A DNA stretch of 64,000 nt from Paenibacillus mesophilus (GTDB lineage: Bacteria > Bacillota > Bacilli > Paenibacillales > NBRC-103111). A program made the translations under genes and the position numbers. The notes beneath the pieces were generated by a model. That model did no database searches, was not told where the DNA came from, and saw only the letters and a list, made by a program, of their open reading frames with translations. Every line of letters begins with the position of its first letter. Positions within the stretch are counted from its first letter, which is position 1. This document shows, in pieces, positions 1 through 8,360 of the stretch. The stretch covers positions 372,001 to 436,000 of the forward strand of contig NZ_VCRA01000005.1 in assembly GCF_005938385.1 (NCBI RefSeq), in the 5' to 3' direction.

Positions 1-383
1 CTCATGGCGGCAGCCGGACGTTCCTTCGCGGCAAGCAATATGAGCGATCCGATGCTCGCCTCGACTAGACCTGCGCCGAAACCTGCGACAAACAGCAGCG
101 GCATCGTCATTCCCCAAGGAGGCGAGACGATAAACAATGTTTCAACGGACATGCCGACGAGTCCGATCCCGACAGTCCATCGCCGCCCGACCAGCCGGAT
201 CATGAACGGCATGCTGAGCACTCCGCCGAGCAAGCCGATAAACTGGATCAGGACAAGCTTCCCGCCGTCCCCATACCCTTTCGAATAATGAGCCAGAAGC
301 TCGGGCAATACGGAACCTACGATTACGAGCGTGAACCCGGTCAGCACATAACAGAGGCATCCCATCCACAGCAGCCGTTTCAA
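1..383 (-). CDS. MFS transporter, N-terminal part (cut by window edge)
   Basis: Only the first ~127 residues lie in the window; the rest continues beyond the left edge. The visible protein begins MKRLLWMGCLCYVLTGFTL and has alternating hydrophobic segments with a short positively charged loop (RLVGRRW) after the second one, which is the usual layout and A-motif-like loop of a major facilitator superfamily permease. The reading frame stays open upstream to an ATG at 425, but a GGAGG lies about 8 nt before the TTG at 383, so I chose TTG. The substrate cannot be told. It is divergent from helD across about 200 nt. Family call is by topology and general resemblance, not by a diagnostic motif. Confidence 0.7.
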   Translation of the reverse strand, partial: MKRLLWMGCLCYVLTGFTLVIVGSVLPELLAHYSKGYGDGGKLVLIQFIGLLGGVLSMPFMIRLVGRRWTVGIGLVGMSVETLFIVSPPWGMTMPLLFVAGFGAGLVEASIGSLILLAAKERPAAAM

Positions 384-587
384 TTCAAACGCCTCCGCAT
401 CCAGTATTCGTACAATAACATTCATTCTATAGAAATCAGGGAAATGTTCAAGTGAAAAGTCCGAGCCGTCACCCGGAAAAATCGGCTATACATGAAGTTG
501 GATTTTCTTTTTGCTTGTCCGTATGGTAGTATGAAGGTCTATTTTTTGCAAGGTACGTCAAGCCGCATAAATTTGGAGGTAACTGAA

Positions 588-2747
588 TTGGAGATTCAAA
601 GTGCCTATCAAGAGGAATTGGAGAAGCTGGAGCGGACGTCCGGCTGGATCGACCGAAAGCTGAATGACCTGCGGGCGGTTCCGCGATATTTCGGAGATAA
701 TTTGACCGAACAAGTGCTCGAATCGATTCGCGAGAGTGCGCGTCGCAACTTGTCCGGCGCCACGGATGAGCCTTATTTCGGACGGCTCGACTTTCAGGAG
801 CAGAAGGAAGGCACTGCACGGCCTCTCTACATCGGCAAATTCGGCGTAGAGAACGATTCGACCGGCGAACCGCTCGTGATCGACTGGCGGGCGCCCGTAG
901 CGAGCCTGTTCTATTCGTTCACGGGCGGCGAAGGTCCCGCTTCCTATGAGGCTCCGGACGGCCTTATCGAAGGTCTCGTCTATTTAAAGCGGAATCTCGT
1001 CATCCGCAAACAAATTTTGCAGCGTGTCGTCGACACTTATGACCGCAACAGCGACAGTCCTGCCGTTACCGACGAGTTTTTGCTGTACCGTCTCGGCGAG
1101 AACAAAGACAACAAGCTGCGCGATATCGTCTCCACCATTCAAGCCGAACAGGACAAAATTATACGTTCGGCCAAAAACACGGCGCTCGTCATCCAGGGGG
1201 TGGCCGGGAGCGGCAAGACGACCGTAGCGCTGCATCGTCTCGCCTTCCTGCTGTACCAGTACCGGGAACAGATTCGCGCTGAAAAAATGATCATTCTCGC
1301 ACCGAACCGGATGTTCCTGGACTATATTTCCTCCGTATTGCCGGAGCTCGGAGTCGGCCATATCCAACAAACGACTTTCGAGGATTGGGCGCTCGGTACT
1401 TTGGAGGACAAAGTGGCGTTGGCCGACGAAACGGAGCGCAGAGCACGCTGGTTCGCTTACGGCGGGAACAAGCCCGCTATCGATGACGAGGCTCCCGGCC
1501 GCTTCAAAGGATCGATTCGTTTCATGGACGCCGTCCAATCGGCGCTGGTTGAATACGAAGGCTCCTTCGTTCCCGATGAGAGCTTCGAGCCATGGCCGGG
1601 TGCGAGATGCTCCGCCTCGAAAATACGGGAATGGTTCTACGGGGAATACCGGCACTATCCGTTAATGAAACGGAAGGAGCGGGTCGAAGGAAGAATCAAG
1701 CGTTGGCTCGAGATGGAGCTGAACGAGACGCGGGACCCTAACGTAAGGAAAGACCGGAAGAAGAAAGCGGCCCAGAAGCTGAAAGCTTTCTGGAAAACAT
1801 GGCCGGACGATTCGCCCTTTACTTTCTACAGATCGCTCTTTCCGAGTGCGGCCGGCGGAGACGATGAACCGGCAAGAACGATTGCCGGCCTGACCATTCC
1901 CGGACCGGTTGCGGAAGAGTCCGCGAATGCTTTCCGCAAAAACAAGCTGTTCCCGGAAGATCTTGCTCCTCTGATGCTGATCTATGACTTCATGTACGGA
2001 ATCGACGGTGAGCGGACATTCGACCATGTCGTCATCGACGAAGCGCAAGACTTCTCGCCGTTTCAAGTTGCGCTGCTTAACCGCCATGTCAAGAGCGGAT
2101 CGTTTACGATACTTGGAGACTTGTCCCAGGGCATCCACGCTTACAAAGGCATTAGATCGTGGGACGAATTTATGCATTTATTCGGCGAAGGCGACCGCGC
2201 CTATTTCACGATGGAGCGCAGCTACCGGTCTACGATGGAAATTATCCGATTCGCCAATGTGATATTGGAGAACGGCATTCCGGGCGCGATGCAAGCGGTG
2301 CCCGTCTTTCGCAGCGGCGATAAGGTGAAGGCTCTCCGGCATGACCCGGCGAAACGAACCGATACGATCGTTCGGGCGATTCGCAAGTTGGCGGGCGGTC
2401 CCGCTTCCACGATCGCGGTGATCGGACGGACGGAGCAGGAGTGCAAGCAGCTGCATACCGCGCTGCTCCACGAAGACATCTCGGCGACGCTGATCGACGC
2501 TCAACGGCAAAAGTACGAAGGCGGACTATCCGTCGTCCCGGTTCATCTCGCCAAAGGATTGGAATTCGACGCCGTCATCCTGATCGATGCTGACGAAGAG
2601 CATTACGGCGCCAACGAACACGACGCCAAGCTGTTGTATGTAGGATGCACCCGTGCGCTTCACGACCTGTGGGTGCTGTACGCCGGACGGCCGTCTCCGT
2701 TGATCGAAGGGGCGGACGACGAGTTTGTCAAACAAATCGAGGCTTGA
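588..2747 (+). CDS. helD: HelD-like UvrD/Rep-family ATPase (RNA polymerase recycling factor)
   Basis: A 719-residue superfamily 1 ATPase. The N-terminus is a charged predicted coiled coil (AYQEELEKLERTSGW), as in HelD, whose coiled-coil arm enters RNA polymerase channels to release stalled enzyme from DNA. Walker A (VAGSGKTT) is near residue 207, Walker B with the DEAQ box (VVIDEAQDF) near 480, an arginine-rich RSYRST motif near 545, and the C-terminal KGLEFDAV and YVGCTRA motifs near 655 and 683. Length fits Bacillus HelD (about 770). The frame is open from 492, but GGAGGT stands 8 nt before TTG 588, and a possible extended -10 (TAGTAT, 527-532) lies inside the longer frame. A bidirectional terminator follows. 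UvrD-type DNA helicases are longer and lack this N-terminus. Confidence 0.88.
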   Translation: MEIQSAYQEELEKLERTSGWIDRKLNDLRAVPRYFGDNLTEQVLESIRESARRNLSGATDEPYFGRLDFQEQKEGTARPLYIGKFGVENDSTGEPLVIDWRAPVASLFYSFTGGEGPASYEAPDGLIEGLVYLKRNLVIRKQILQRVVDTYDRNSDSPAVTDEFLLYRLGENKDNKLRDIVSTIQAEQDKIIRSAKNTALVIQGVAGSGKTTVALHRLAFLLYQYREQIRAEKMIILAPNRMFLDYISSVLPELGVGHIQQTTFEDWALGTLEDKVALADETERRARWFAYGGNKPAIDDEAPGRFKGSIRFMDAVQSALVEYEGSFVPDESFEPWPGARCSASKIREWFYGEYRHYPLMKRKERVEGRIKRWLEMELNETRDPNVRKDRKKKAAQKLKAFWKTWPDDSPFTFYRSLFPSAAGGDDEPARTIAGLTIPGPVAEESANAFRKNKLFPEDLAPLMLIYDFMYGIDGERTFDHVVIDEAQDFSPFQVALLNRHVKSGSFTILGDLSQGIHAYKGIRSWDEFMHLFGEGDRAYFTMERSYRSTMEIIRFANVILENGIPGAMQAVPVFRSGDKVKALRHDPAKRTDTIVRAIRKLAGGPASTIAVIGRTEQECKQLHTALLHEDISATLIDAQRQKYEGGLSVVPVHLAKGLEFDAVILIDADEEHYGANEHDAKLLYVGCTRALHDLWVLYAGRPSPLIEGADDEFVKQIEA

Positions 2748-2765
2748 CTTCTCAGCGACAAAAAT

Positions 2766-2800
2766 AGGCTTTGGGCGATCGACAGGCCCCAAAGCCTTTT
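2766..2800 (+). terminator. Intrinsic terminator between helD and the MBL hydrolase (bidirectional)
   Basis: A 10-bp perfect stem, AGGCTTTGGG with CCCAAAGCCT, 12-nt loop, followed by TTTT on the plus strand. Read leftward the same stem is followed by ATTTT, so it can end both convergent genes. Confidence 0.85.
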
Positions 2801-2811
2801 GCTTCATCCAT

Positions 2812-3750
2812 TCAGTTTATTCCGACCAGCTCTCCCAGCTTGGGAATCAAAAGCCTGCCCTCCTGCAATCCGCTCGCTTGCCATGCTTCGTGCAGCCGGT
2901 CCAGCGCCTCCTTCGGCGTATCATCGGCAAGCCGAAACGCGCCGTAATGCATCGGAACGAACGTCTTGGCTCCGACGTCCTTGAACGCTTGAACCGCTTC
3001 TTCCGGCGAGACGTGCTGGGGGGACATGAACCATTCCGGTTCGTACGCTCCGATCGGCATCAGCGCGATATCGATATCCCGGAACTTGCTCCCGATTTCC
3101 GCAAAACCGCGAAAATACCCGGAATCGCCGGCAAAATAAACGGTCTTCTTCGAATGCCCGATGCCGACCGGCCCGTCCGATTCGATCATCCAGCCGCCCC
3201 AATGGGAACGATTCATGTCCCATAGCGATCTTCGGGTCCAGTGCTCGGCCGGAACGAACGTAAAGGTGAGCATGCCGATCTTGCGGCTTTCCCACCAACT
3301 GAACTCTTGCACGTTTGTTACGCCTTTACGCTTAAGCAAGGCGGCAACGCCAGCAGGTACGAGATGGAGCGGGCTTCCTTTAAGCTTTCGCAGCGACGGA
3401 ATATGCAGATGGTCGTAATGACTGTGTGAAAGGAGCACGACATCGACGTCCGGCATATGATCGATCGCAATTCCGGGCGGGGACAGCCTTCGCTCGAAGC
3501 CCATCCGGTTCGCCCATACGGGGTCGGTCAAAACGTTCATTCCGCCCATTTGCAGCAAAAAAGTGGAGTGCCCGATCCAAGCGAAGCGGCATGCCTCCGG
3601 CGAGACTGCCAGTTGCTTCGGATCAAGCGGCGCGCGTGGAATTTCGAACGATAAATCTTTCACCTTTGCTTTGCGTTCCTTACGCCAAGCTTGAAGATCG
3701 CGAAACGTCGGGCTCTTCGGCGCGCCGTCCATATTGTTGTAGCGGGTCAC
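2812..3750 (-). CDS. Metallo-beta-lactamase-fold hydrolase, NAPE-PLD/UlaG-like
   Basis: A ~312-residue cytosolic metallohydrolase. The zinc-binding signature HSHYDHLH is near residue 110, followed by the AEHW histidine, the FAGDSGY aspartate and a late HYGAF histidine, which together give the dinuclear metal site of this fold. The opening TRYNNMDG..SPTFRD..AWRKER and the late HYG match the family related to N-acyl-phosphatidylethanolamine phospholipase D; bacterial substrates are mostly unknown. The frame extends to a GTG at 3783, but AAGGGGAG stands 10 nt before the GTG at 3750, so I start there. No partner genes adjoin it. Confidence 0.85.
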   Translation of the reverse strand: MTRYNNMDGAPKSPTFRDLQAWRKERKAKVKDLSFEIPRAPLDPKQLAVSPEACRFAWIGHSTFLLQMGGMNVLTDPVWANRMGFERRLSPPGIAIDHMPDVDVVLLSHSHYDHLHIPSLRKLKGSPLHLVPAGVAALLKRKGVTNVQEFSWWESRKIGMLTFTFVPAEHWTRRSLWDMNRSHWGGWMIESDGPVGIGHSKKTVYFAGDSGYFRGFAEIGSKFRDIDIALMPIGAYEPEWFMSPQHVSPEEAVQAFKDVGAKTFVPMHYGAFRLADDTPKEALDRLHEAWQASGLQEGRLLIPKLGELVGIN

Positions 3751-3832
3751 TGGCCTGCTTCTCCCCTTTCTTTCCTTCTGCACTCCTATAGGTTAAAATA
3801 GTTAGCAAACGATAGCAAGCGAGGAGATTCGA

Positions 3833-4480
3833 ATGAGGTATTCGGTTCGCGAAGAAATCGCCAATGCGATCAGCCACGGGATCGGCGCGATGCTTAGTGC
3901 CGCCGCTCTGGCGATACTGGTCGTATTCGCCTGCCTGCACGGCGACGTCTGGCATATTGTCAGCTTCAGCATCTTTGGCACGACGCTCGTTTTGTTGTAC
4001 ACGTGCTCCACACTGCTTCACAGCTTTCGCGAAGGAAAAGCGAAGGATATTTTCGAAATACTCGATCATTCCGCCATTTATTTGCTGATCGCCGGCACTT
4101 ATACGCCTTTCCTGCTAGTTACGCTCCGCGGGCCTGTCGGTTGGACGATCTTCGGCATCGTGTGGGGACTAGCCGTCGCCGGCATCGTATTCAAGGCGTA
4201 CTTCGTCAGCAGATTCATTCTGCTGTCCACGTTGTTCTACATTATTATGGGGTGGCTGATCGTATTTGCCATTAAACCGCTTTATGAGCAGCTGCCTTGG
4301 AACGGACTGCTCTGGCTTGTAGGCGGAGGGATCTTGTACACCGTCGGAACGGTATTCTACATTTGGCGCAAAATTCCGTATCATCACGCGGTCTGGCATA
4401 CGTTCGTCATCGGCGGAAGCGTCTGTCATTTCATCGCGATCCTGTTCTACGTCCTGCCTATGCCGGGAGCGGCCGGTTAA
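3833..4480 (+). CDS. trhA: TrhA/hemolysin III-type membrane protein (PAQR superfamily)
   Basis: 215 residues with about seven hydrophobic membrane segments. The conserved pattern of this family is visible: an early NAISHGIGA histidine, STLLHS, the ILDHSAIYLLIAGTYTPF block after the second segment, and the late AVWHTFVIGGSVCHF histidines, expected to bind zinc in the membrane. Relatives (B. subtilis YqfA/YplQ, E. coli TrhA) influence membrane fluidity or energetics; the name hemolysin III is historical. GAGGAG lies 7-8 nt before the ATG. It is divergent from the MBL hydrolase and monocistronic. Confidence 0.9.
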   Translation: MRYSVREEIANAISHGIGAMLSAAALAILVVFACLHGDVWHIVSFSIFGTTLVLLYTCSTLLHSFREGKAKDIFEILDHSAIYLLIAGTYTPFLLVTLRGPVGWTIFGIVWGLAVAGIVFKAYFVSRFILLSTLFYIIMGWLIVFAIKPLYEQLPWNGLLWLVGGGILYTVGTVFYIWRKIPYHHAVWHTFVIGGSVCHFIAILFYVLPMPGAAG

Positions 4481-4529
4481 AGCTAAGTCGACTATCGTCC
4501 CACCCTCAACTAATACTGCTCGCCAGCTG

Positions 4530-4553
4530 CCGGCCGAATCTGAATTCGGCCGG
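4530..4553. terminator. Perfect hairpin between convergent trhA and Nudix genes
   Basis: CCGGCCGAAT pairs perfectly with ATTCGGCCGG over a 4-nt loop. Neither side has a T-run, so it may be a weak terminator or a transcript-end stabilising hairpin. Confidence 0.45.
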
Positions 4554-4571
4554 TAAATGGTCATGCCTCAT

Positions 4572-5126
4572 TCAGCGGCTCGAACGCTGTTTCATTTTCT
4601 CCGCGTACAGCTCCATCGTCCTCCTGCTGCCTCCGCGCTGCGGGGAAATCGCCGGAAATTGCTCAAACCCGAATAGCTGCACTCGGCCTTCCTCGCTGTC
4701 CCTGGCGTTCCCTCCGATTGCCCGCGCTTCATAGTAAAAGTGGATCATAGGTCCGGGGTAGCCTACCGTTTTGTTGAACCCCCACCCCAGCAGTTCTGTA
4801 ATGGCAACATGATACCCTGTCTCCTCGTAAGCTTCCCGTATAGCCGCTTCTTCGGGCGATTCGCCGTATTCTCCATGACCGCCAGGTAGAGCAGCCGGGA
4901 ATTGTTCGGGGGCATCGGGCGGCATAATGGCAACGATTCGGGTGTCCACCGTTACCAAGATGATGACTCCCATCGCATTTGTCGGGTAATGTACCCACCC
5001 GCAAGAAGCGCAGCTTACGCGATCAATTTCGTCATCATTGAGTACTTTTTTCACAAGCTCCGTACGACACATCGGACAAAACTGATATCTCAAACGCGGC
5101 AATACAAGTTCAGGGTATGACATCAT
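4572..5126 (-). CDS. Nudix hydrolase with N-terminal zinc ribbon
   Basis: 184 residues. Two CxxC pairs (CPMC at 17-20, CASC at 39-42) form a zinc ribbon like that of NADH pyrophosphatases. The Nudix box follows at about 82-104 with Gx5E and REAYEETGY, the metal-binding residues that hydrolyse a nucleoside diphosphate linked to another group. The substrate cannot be told from sequence; the ribbon-Nudix pairing also occurs in NudC-like and ADP-ribose hydrolases. AGGAG lies 10 nt before the ATG. Converges with trhA over a perfect hairpin. Confidence 0.87.
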   Translation of the reverse strand: MMSYPELVLPRLRYQFCPMCRTELVKKVLNDDEIDRVSCASCGWVHYPTNAMGVIILVTVDTRIVAIMPPDAPEQFPAALPGGHGEYGESPEEAAIREAYEETGYHVAITELLGWGFNKTVGYPGPMIHFYYEARAIGGNARDSEEGRVQLFGFEQFPAISPQRGGSRRTMELYAEKMKQRSSR

Positions 5127-5250
5127 GGTCGATACACTCCTGCTCCTCGATTAATAGGGACATTTTTCATCCCTATAGGACTTATTTAGTCCCGCGATAT
5201 CATGTTATCACCCATTATTTGTAAGATCAAGACCATTTTCCAATCGCGGA

Positions 5251-5292
5251 CAAAAGCAAAAACAGGCCGCCGGCGCTTGCTCCCGTCAGCCT
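5251..5292 (-). terminator. Intrinsic terminator after the 52-residue membrane protein
   Basis: On the minus strand AGGCTGACGG pairs with CCGGCGGCCT (one mismatch, one G-T) over a loop of about 9 nt, then GTTTTTGCTTTTG. It supports the reality of the small gene just upstream. Confidence 0.6.
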
Positions 5293-5317
5293 TCTTCAGC
5301 TTTCCATAATCCCCATT

Positions 5318-5476
5318 CTACTTGAACTCCATCTGCTCCAGCGTAACCGGATACCGATCCCAGATAAATTGCATATCGTACGCATACGTGTCGGTCTCAA
5401 GGAAACGAAAAATAGTCACGAAGATGGCGGCGAAAAACGCTAGGCAGCCCGTCATGCAAACCAGAAACATGCCCAT
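5318..5476 (-). CDS. Small membrane protein, 52 residues, unknown
   Basis: Reads MGMFLVCMTGCLAFFAAIF then a charged tail ending TLEQMEFK. One hydrophobic segment (about residues 2-24) suggests a single-pass membrane protein with its acidic, aromatic C-terminus on one side. AAGGGAG lies 11 nt before the ATG; a second ATG two codons later is an alternative start. A leftward terminator follows about 25 nt after the stop, and the codons look natural for this genome. I do not recognise a family. It stands alone between the FAH gene terminator and the Nudix gene. Confidence 0.55.
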   Translation of the reverse strand: MGMFLVCMTGCLAFFAAIFVTIFRFLETDTYAYDMQFIWDRYPVTLEQMEFK

Positions 5477-5597
5477 CGGAACATCGACTCCCTTCCGGTT
5501 GTAACCGCTTGCATACTATCATATGAAGCTCCTCCCCAAAACAAAACAAAAATCCCCTCAATGTGGAGTCCCCGAAACATTTATGTGCTAAAACGGC

Positions 5598-5630
5598 AAA
5601 AAAAGCACCCTCGTATGAAGGTGCTTTTTC
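5598..5630 (-). terminator. Intrinsic terminator ending the catabolic island
   Basis: AAAAAGCACC pairs with GGTGCTTTTT over a 10-nt loop. On the minus strand it is followed by a run of seven T, just past the FAH gene stop. A and T on both flanks make it potentially bidirectional. Confidence 0.85.
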
Positions 5631-5662
5631 ACTGCAAGCGGCTTGAAGGCCGGCCTGGATGA

Positions 5663-6556
5663 TTATACTTTCTCCGCAACCATCTTGTTCGTGATGCTTC
5701 CGAGCTTCTCGATCGACACGGTGACGACGTCGCCGGGCTGCAAATAGACCCGTTTCTCCGGCGGATACCCGAGTACGACGCCTTCCGGCGTTCCCGTCAA
5801 GATAACGTCGCCCGGCTCCAACGTAAGATGGCGGGACAAGTAGCTTATAATTTGTTTGCAGTTGAAGATCATGTCGGACGTATTGGAGTTTTGACGCTGC
5901 TCGCCGTTGACGTGACAGCTGATTTGCAAATTGTTCGGATCGGGAATTTCGTCCGCGGTTACAAGCTCCGGTCCGAGCGGCGAGAAGCCGTCGCACACTT
6001 TGCCGAGCATCCATTGGTTCGTGCGCAATTGAAGATCCCGCGCCGACAAGTCGTTGGCGGTGCAGTAGCCGAATACGCTGTCAAGCGCTTGCTCTTCGCT
6101 TACATGCTTCGTGCGGCGACCGATGACGATGGCGAGCTCCGCCTCGTAATCCACCTCTTTGGAAGTAACCGGCAATTCGACGTCGTGGCCGTGACCGGTC
6201 AGCGTGTTGTTGAATTTGTTGAACAGAATCGGGTACTCCGGAATTTTCGCATTCGTTTCTTCGGCATGCTTGCGATAGTTCAAGCCGACGCAAATCAGCT
6301 TCTCCGGACGGGTCACGCACGGACCGTATACGACCGAATCGGCGTTCAACCATGCTGCGGCGTCCGTTTCCGCTTCGCGCACGAGCGATTCTACCGCTTG
6401 GCGGGCAGCCGCTCCGCCTTCGATCAATTCATGTACCGTTAAAGGAAGCGAGCTCCCTTTGCCAGAACGGGCGGCAGCCGTTACGTCCAAAATGCCGCGA
6501 TCTGTTTTGACGCCTAAATGGTTCTCATTTTTCGTTTGAATGGTGACGAGTTTCAC
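5663..6556 (-). CDS. Fumarylacetoacetate hydrolase (FAH)-family enzyme
   Basis: 297 residues. The C-terminal FAH fold is clear: CVGLNYRKHAEE, the metal-binding EVDYEAELAIVIG stretch, a GYCTANDLSARD core and a late DVILTGTPEGV. Members cleave C-C bonds of acylpyruvates, decarboxylate oxaloacetate, or hydrate/isomerise ring-cleavage products; this one could be any of these. The frame runs to an ATG at 6580, but GGGGAGG lies 8 nt before GTG 6556, so I start there. It is the last gene of the leftward catabolic island, 75 nt after the amidohydrolase, with a terminator behind it. Confidence 0.88.
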   Translation of the reverse strand: MKLVTIQTKNENHLGVKTDRGILDVTAAARSGKGSSLPLTVHELIEGGAAARQAVESLVREAETDAAAWLNADSVVYGPCVTRPEKLICVGLNYRKHAEETNAKIPEYPILFNKFNNTLTGHGHDVELPVTSKEVDYEAELAIVIGRRTKHVSEEQALDSVFGYCTANDLSARDLQLRTNQWMLGKVCDGFSPLGPELVTADEIPDPNNLQISCHVNGEQRQNSNTSDMIFNCKQIISYLSRHLTLEPGDVILTGTPEGVVLGYPPEKRVYLQPGDVVTVSIEKLGSITNKMVAEKV

Positions 6557-6631
6557 GATTAAGTCCTCCCCGTATGGCAATCGTCAGTCTATTCCGTTCA
6601 TCCGCCGCTTGTCCGGCCGCGCTCCGGTACG

Positions 6632-7375
6632 TCAGCTGATCAGCCGGAACAGCTTCCTTGCATTGTTCGAATAAATGTCTTCCCTCTGCTGCGGGCTCAA
6701 GTCCGCTTCCTGAACTTGGGCATAATTCGTTATGAACGAACAGCCGGGCATATCCGAACCGAACAACACCCGGTCGGACCCGAGCTGGCTCACCGCATAA
6801 TCGATGTCTTCCCTCCCGAACAAGGAACCGGAGAAATCGGTCCACACATTCGGCTTATCGCGGATCGCCTTAATGCCGTGGTATGCATTGCCGCCCAAAT
6901 GAGCCATGATCAGCTTCGCCTCGGGGTACCGGTCGGCGAGCTTTGCAATGTGTACGCCTGTCGTTTCGTCAGGCAGTTGATTGACCGCTTTATGAAAAGC
7001 GTGAAGCAAGATCGGCACATCTAACCGAATGCAGCGCTCCACTAGCGGATAAACGAGCGGATCGTCGCAATATGTAGCGATCCAGAGCTTCAAGCCGACC
7101 ATGCCGTCTTCTTCAATGCCCCGCCGCAGCACGTCCACCGCATTCGCGTGGCGAGGATTGACATACACGTATCCTTCGACCAGCCCCGGACGTTCCTTGC
7201 GGAAACGTACGATGTCGCGGTTATGCCGATCGATATCCGTCTCGTCCGGATATTGCCGCGCGATTCCGGAAACGATGATTTTGCCGATTCCGTACCGTTC
7301 GCAATTTGCAATCAATTCCCGGGTATGCAGTTCGTATCTGCCGCCCCAAACGTGCGTATGCATATCGATGATCAT
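6632..7375 (-). CDS. Amidohydrolase-2-type TIM-barrel hydrolase
   Basis: 247 residues. It opens with MIIDMHTHVWGG, the HxH metal pair of the amidohydrolase superfamily; a barrel histidine follows in ILLHAFH and another in IMAHLGG, and the catalytic aspartate is in VLFGSDMPG. This is the compact amidohydrolase-2 group, which includes decarboxylases and lactonases. With the FAH enzyme next door it probably acts on a carboxylated or lactone intermediate, which is inference. GGGAGG lies about 11 nt upstream. It has its own promoter/operator region between it and the IclR gene. Confidence 0.85.
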   Translation of the reverse strand: MIIDMHTHVWGGRYELHTRELIANCERYGIGKIIVSGIARQYPDETDIDRHNRDIVRFRKERPGLVEGYVYVNPRHANAVDVLRRGIEEDGMVGLKLWIATYCDDPLVYPLVERCIRLDVPILLHAFHKAVNQLPDETTGVHIAKLADRYPEAKLIMAHLGGNAYHGIKAIRDKPNVWTDFSGSLFGREDIDYAVSQLGSDRVLFGSDMPGCSFITNYAQVQEADLSPQQREDIYSNNARKLFRLIS

Positions 7376-7473
7376 CGGTCATCCAGCCTCCCGGCCAAAC
7401 GTCGGATCGCTCCGTCATTCTCTATGGTAGCGGAACGGGAGCGATGTGTAAACACGTTTTCAAGTATTTTCTG

Positions 7474-7498
7474 TGTCAAATTGATCAGATGATCTGAT
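7474..7498 (-). promoter_or_regulatory. TTGACA -35 with adjoining 15-bp perfect palindrome
   Basis: Between the IclR gene and the amidohydrolase gene. A perfect TTGACA (minus strand, 7474-7479) sits 4 bp from the palindrome ATCAGAT-c-ATCTGAT (7484-7498). No good -10 follows at 16-18 nt, so the promoter may need an activator. The palindrome is a natural operator for the IclR protein or another dimeric regulator; which one is inference. Confidence 0.5.
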
Positions 7499-7504
7499 AT
7501 TTAC

Positions 7505-8284
7505 CTAAGACATATAATACAGCCGGGTGCTGATTTCTTTGGCGCCTTGCAAGACCGAACGGCCGATGCGCTCCCAAACGCCCGGCTCCCATCTCGACTC
7601 CGGCATCGATACCCCCAGCGAGGATACGATCTGCCCGGAAGCGCCGATGATCGGAGCAGCGACGCAGCGAATGCCGTGCACCGATTCGCCCATACTGTAT
7701 CCGAGCCCTTCGGCGCGGATCCGTTCGATCTGCTTCATCAGCTCGCCGAAATCGGTAATCGTAGTATCCGTTAGCCTGCCAAGCTGCTTGTCGGGATACA
7801 GCTTGGCGATTTCCTCTTCCGTCATTCCGCTGAGCAGCACTTTGCCCATCGCCGTAGCATGAAGCGGCAGCTGCATCCCCAGATGCGAGACGAACCGAAC
7901 CGGGTGAGTGCTTTGCTTTTCCGCGATATAGAGCGCCATTTCGCCGTTGCGGATCGTAAGGAACACCGATTCGTTGATGTCGTCGATCATTTTTTGGGCG
8001 GCGAATTGGAATTCGCCGGCCAGATCGGTCCGCTGGGCGTATTTGCTGCCGATTTCGAACAGCTTATAGCCGAGACGGAACGTCTTCCCCTGCTTGTCGG
8101 ACTCCAAATACCCTCGCGCAAGCAAGTTTTGCAGCAACTTGTAGGCGCTGCTGGCCGGCATATCCAGCTCTCTCGACAGCTCCGTCAGATTGATCGGCTC
8201 GTGCCGTTCGGCGAACAGTTCGAATATATCCAACACCCGGGCGGCGGATTTTACGGTGGTCGCTTGTTTCTCGGTTTCTTTCAT
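7505..8284 (-). CDS. IclR-family transcriptional regulator of the catabolic island
   Basis: 259 residues. The N-terminal winged helix-turn-helix is seen in SAARVLDIFELFA, LTELSRELDMPASSAYKLLQ and the wing YLESDKQGKTFRLG; the C-terminal effector domain has the typical HATAMGKVLLSGM and GIRCVAAPI stretches. IclR proteins are tetrameric sensors of aromatic or organic acid intermediates and act as repressors or activators. It is embedded in the island after the SDR gene. The frame continues to 8350, but AAAGGGG 5 nt before the ATG at 8284 decides the start. Likely target: the palindrome just downstream. Confidence 0.93.
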   Translation of the reverse strand: MKETEKQATTVKSAARVLDIFELFAERHEPINLTELSRELDMPASSAYKLLQNLLARGYLESDKQGKTFRLGYKLFEIGSKYAQRTDLAGEFQFAAQKMIDDINESVFLTIRNGEMALYIAEKQSTHPVRFVSHLGMQLPLHATAMGKVLLSGMTEEEIAKLYPDKQLGRLTDTTITDFGELMKQIERIRAEGLGYSMGESVHGIRCVAAPIIGASGQIVSSLGVSMPESRWEPGVWERIGRSVLQGAKEISTRLYYMS

Positions 8285-8360
8285 AAGTACCCCTTTCCGG
8301 CGTGGCTGGGCGGTATGTTCCCGAAACGGAACGCAGCCTTCCTTGCACAATGATGCGCGT

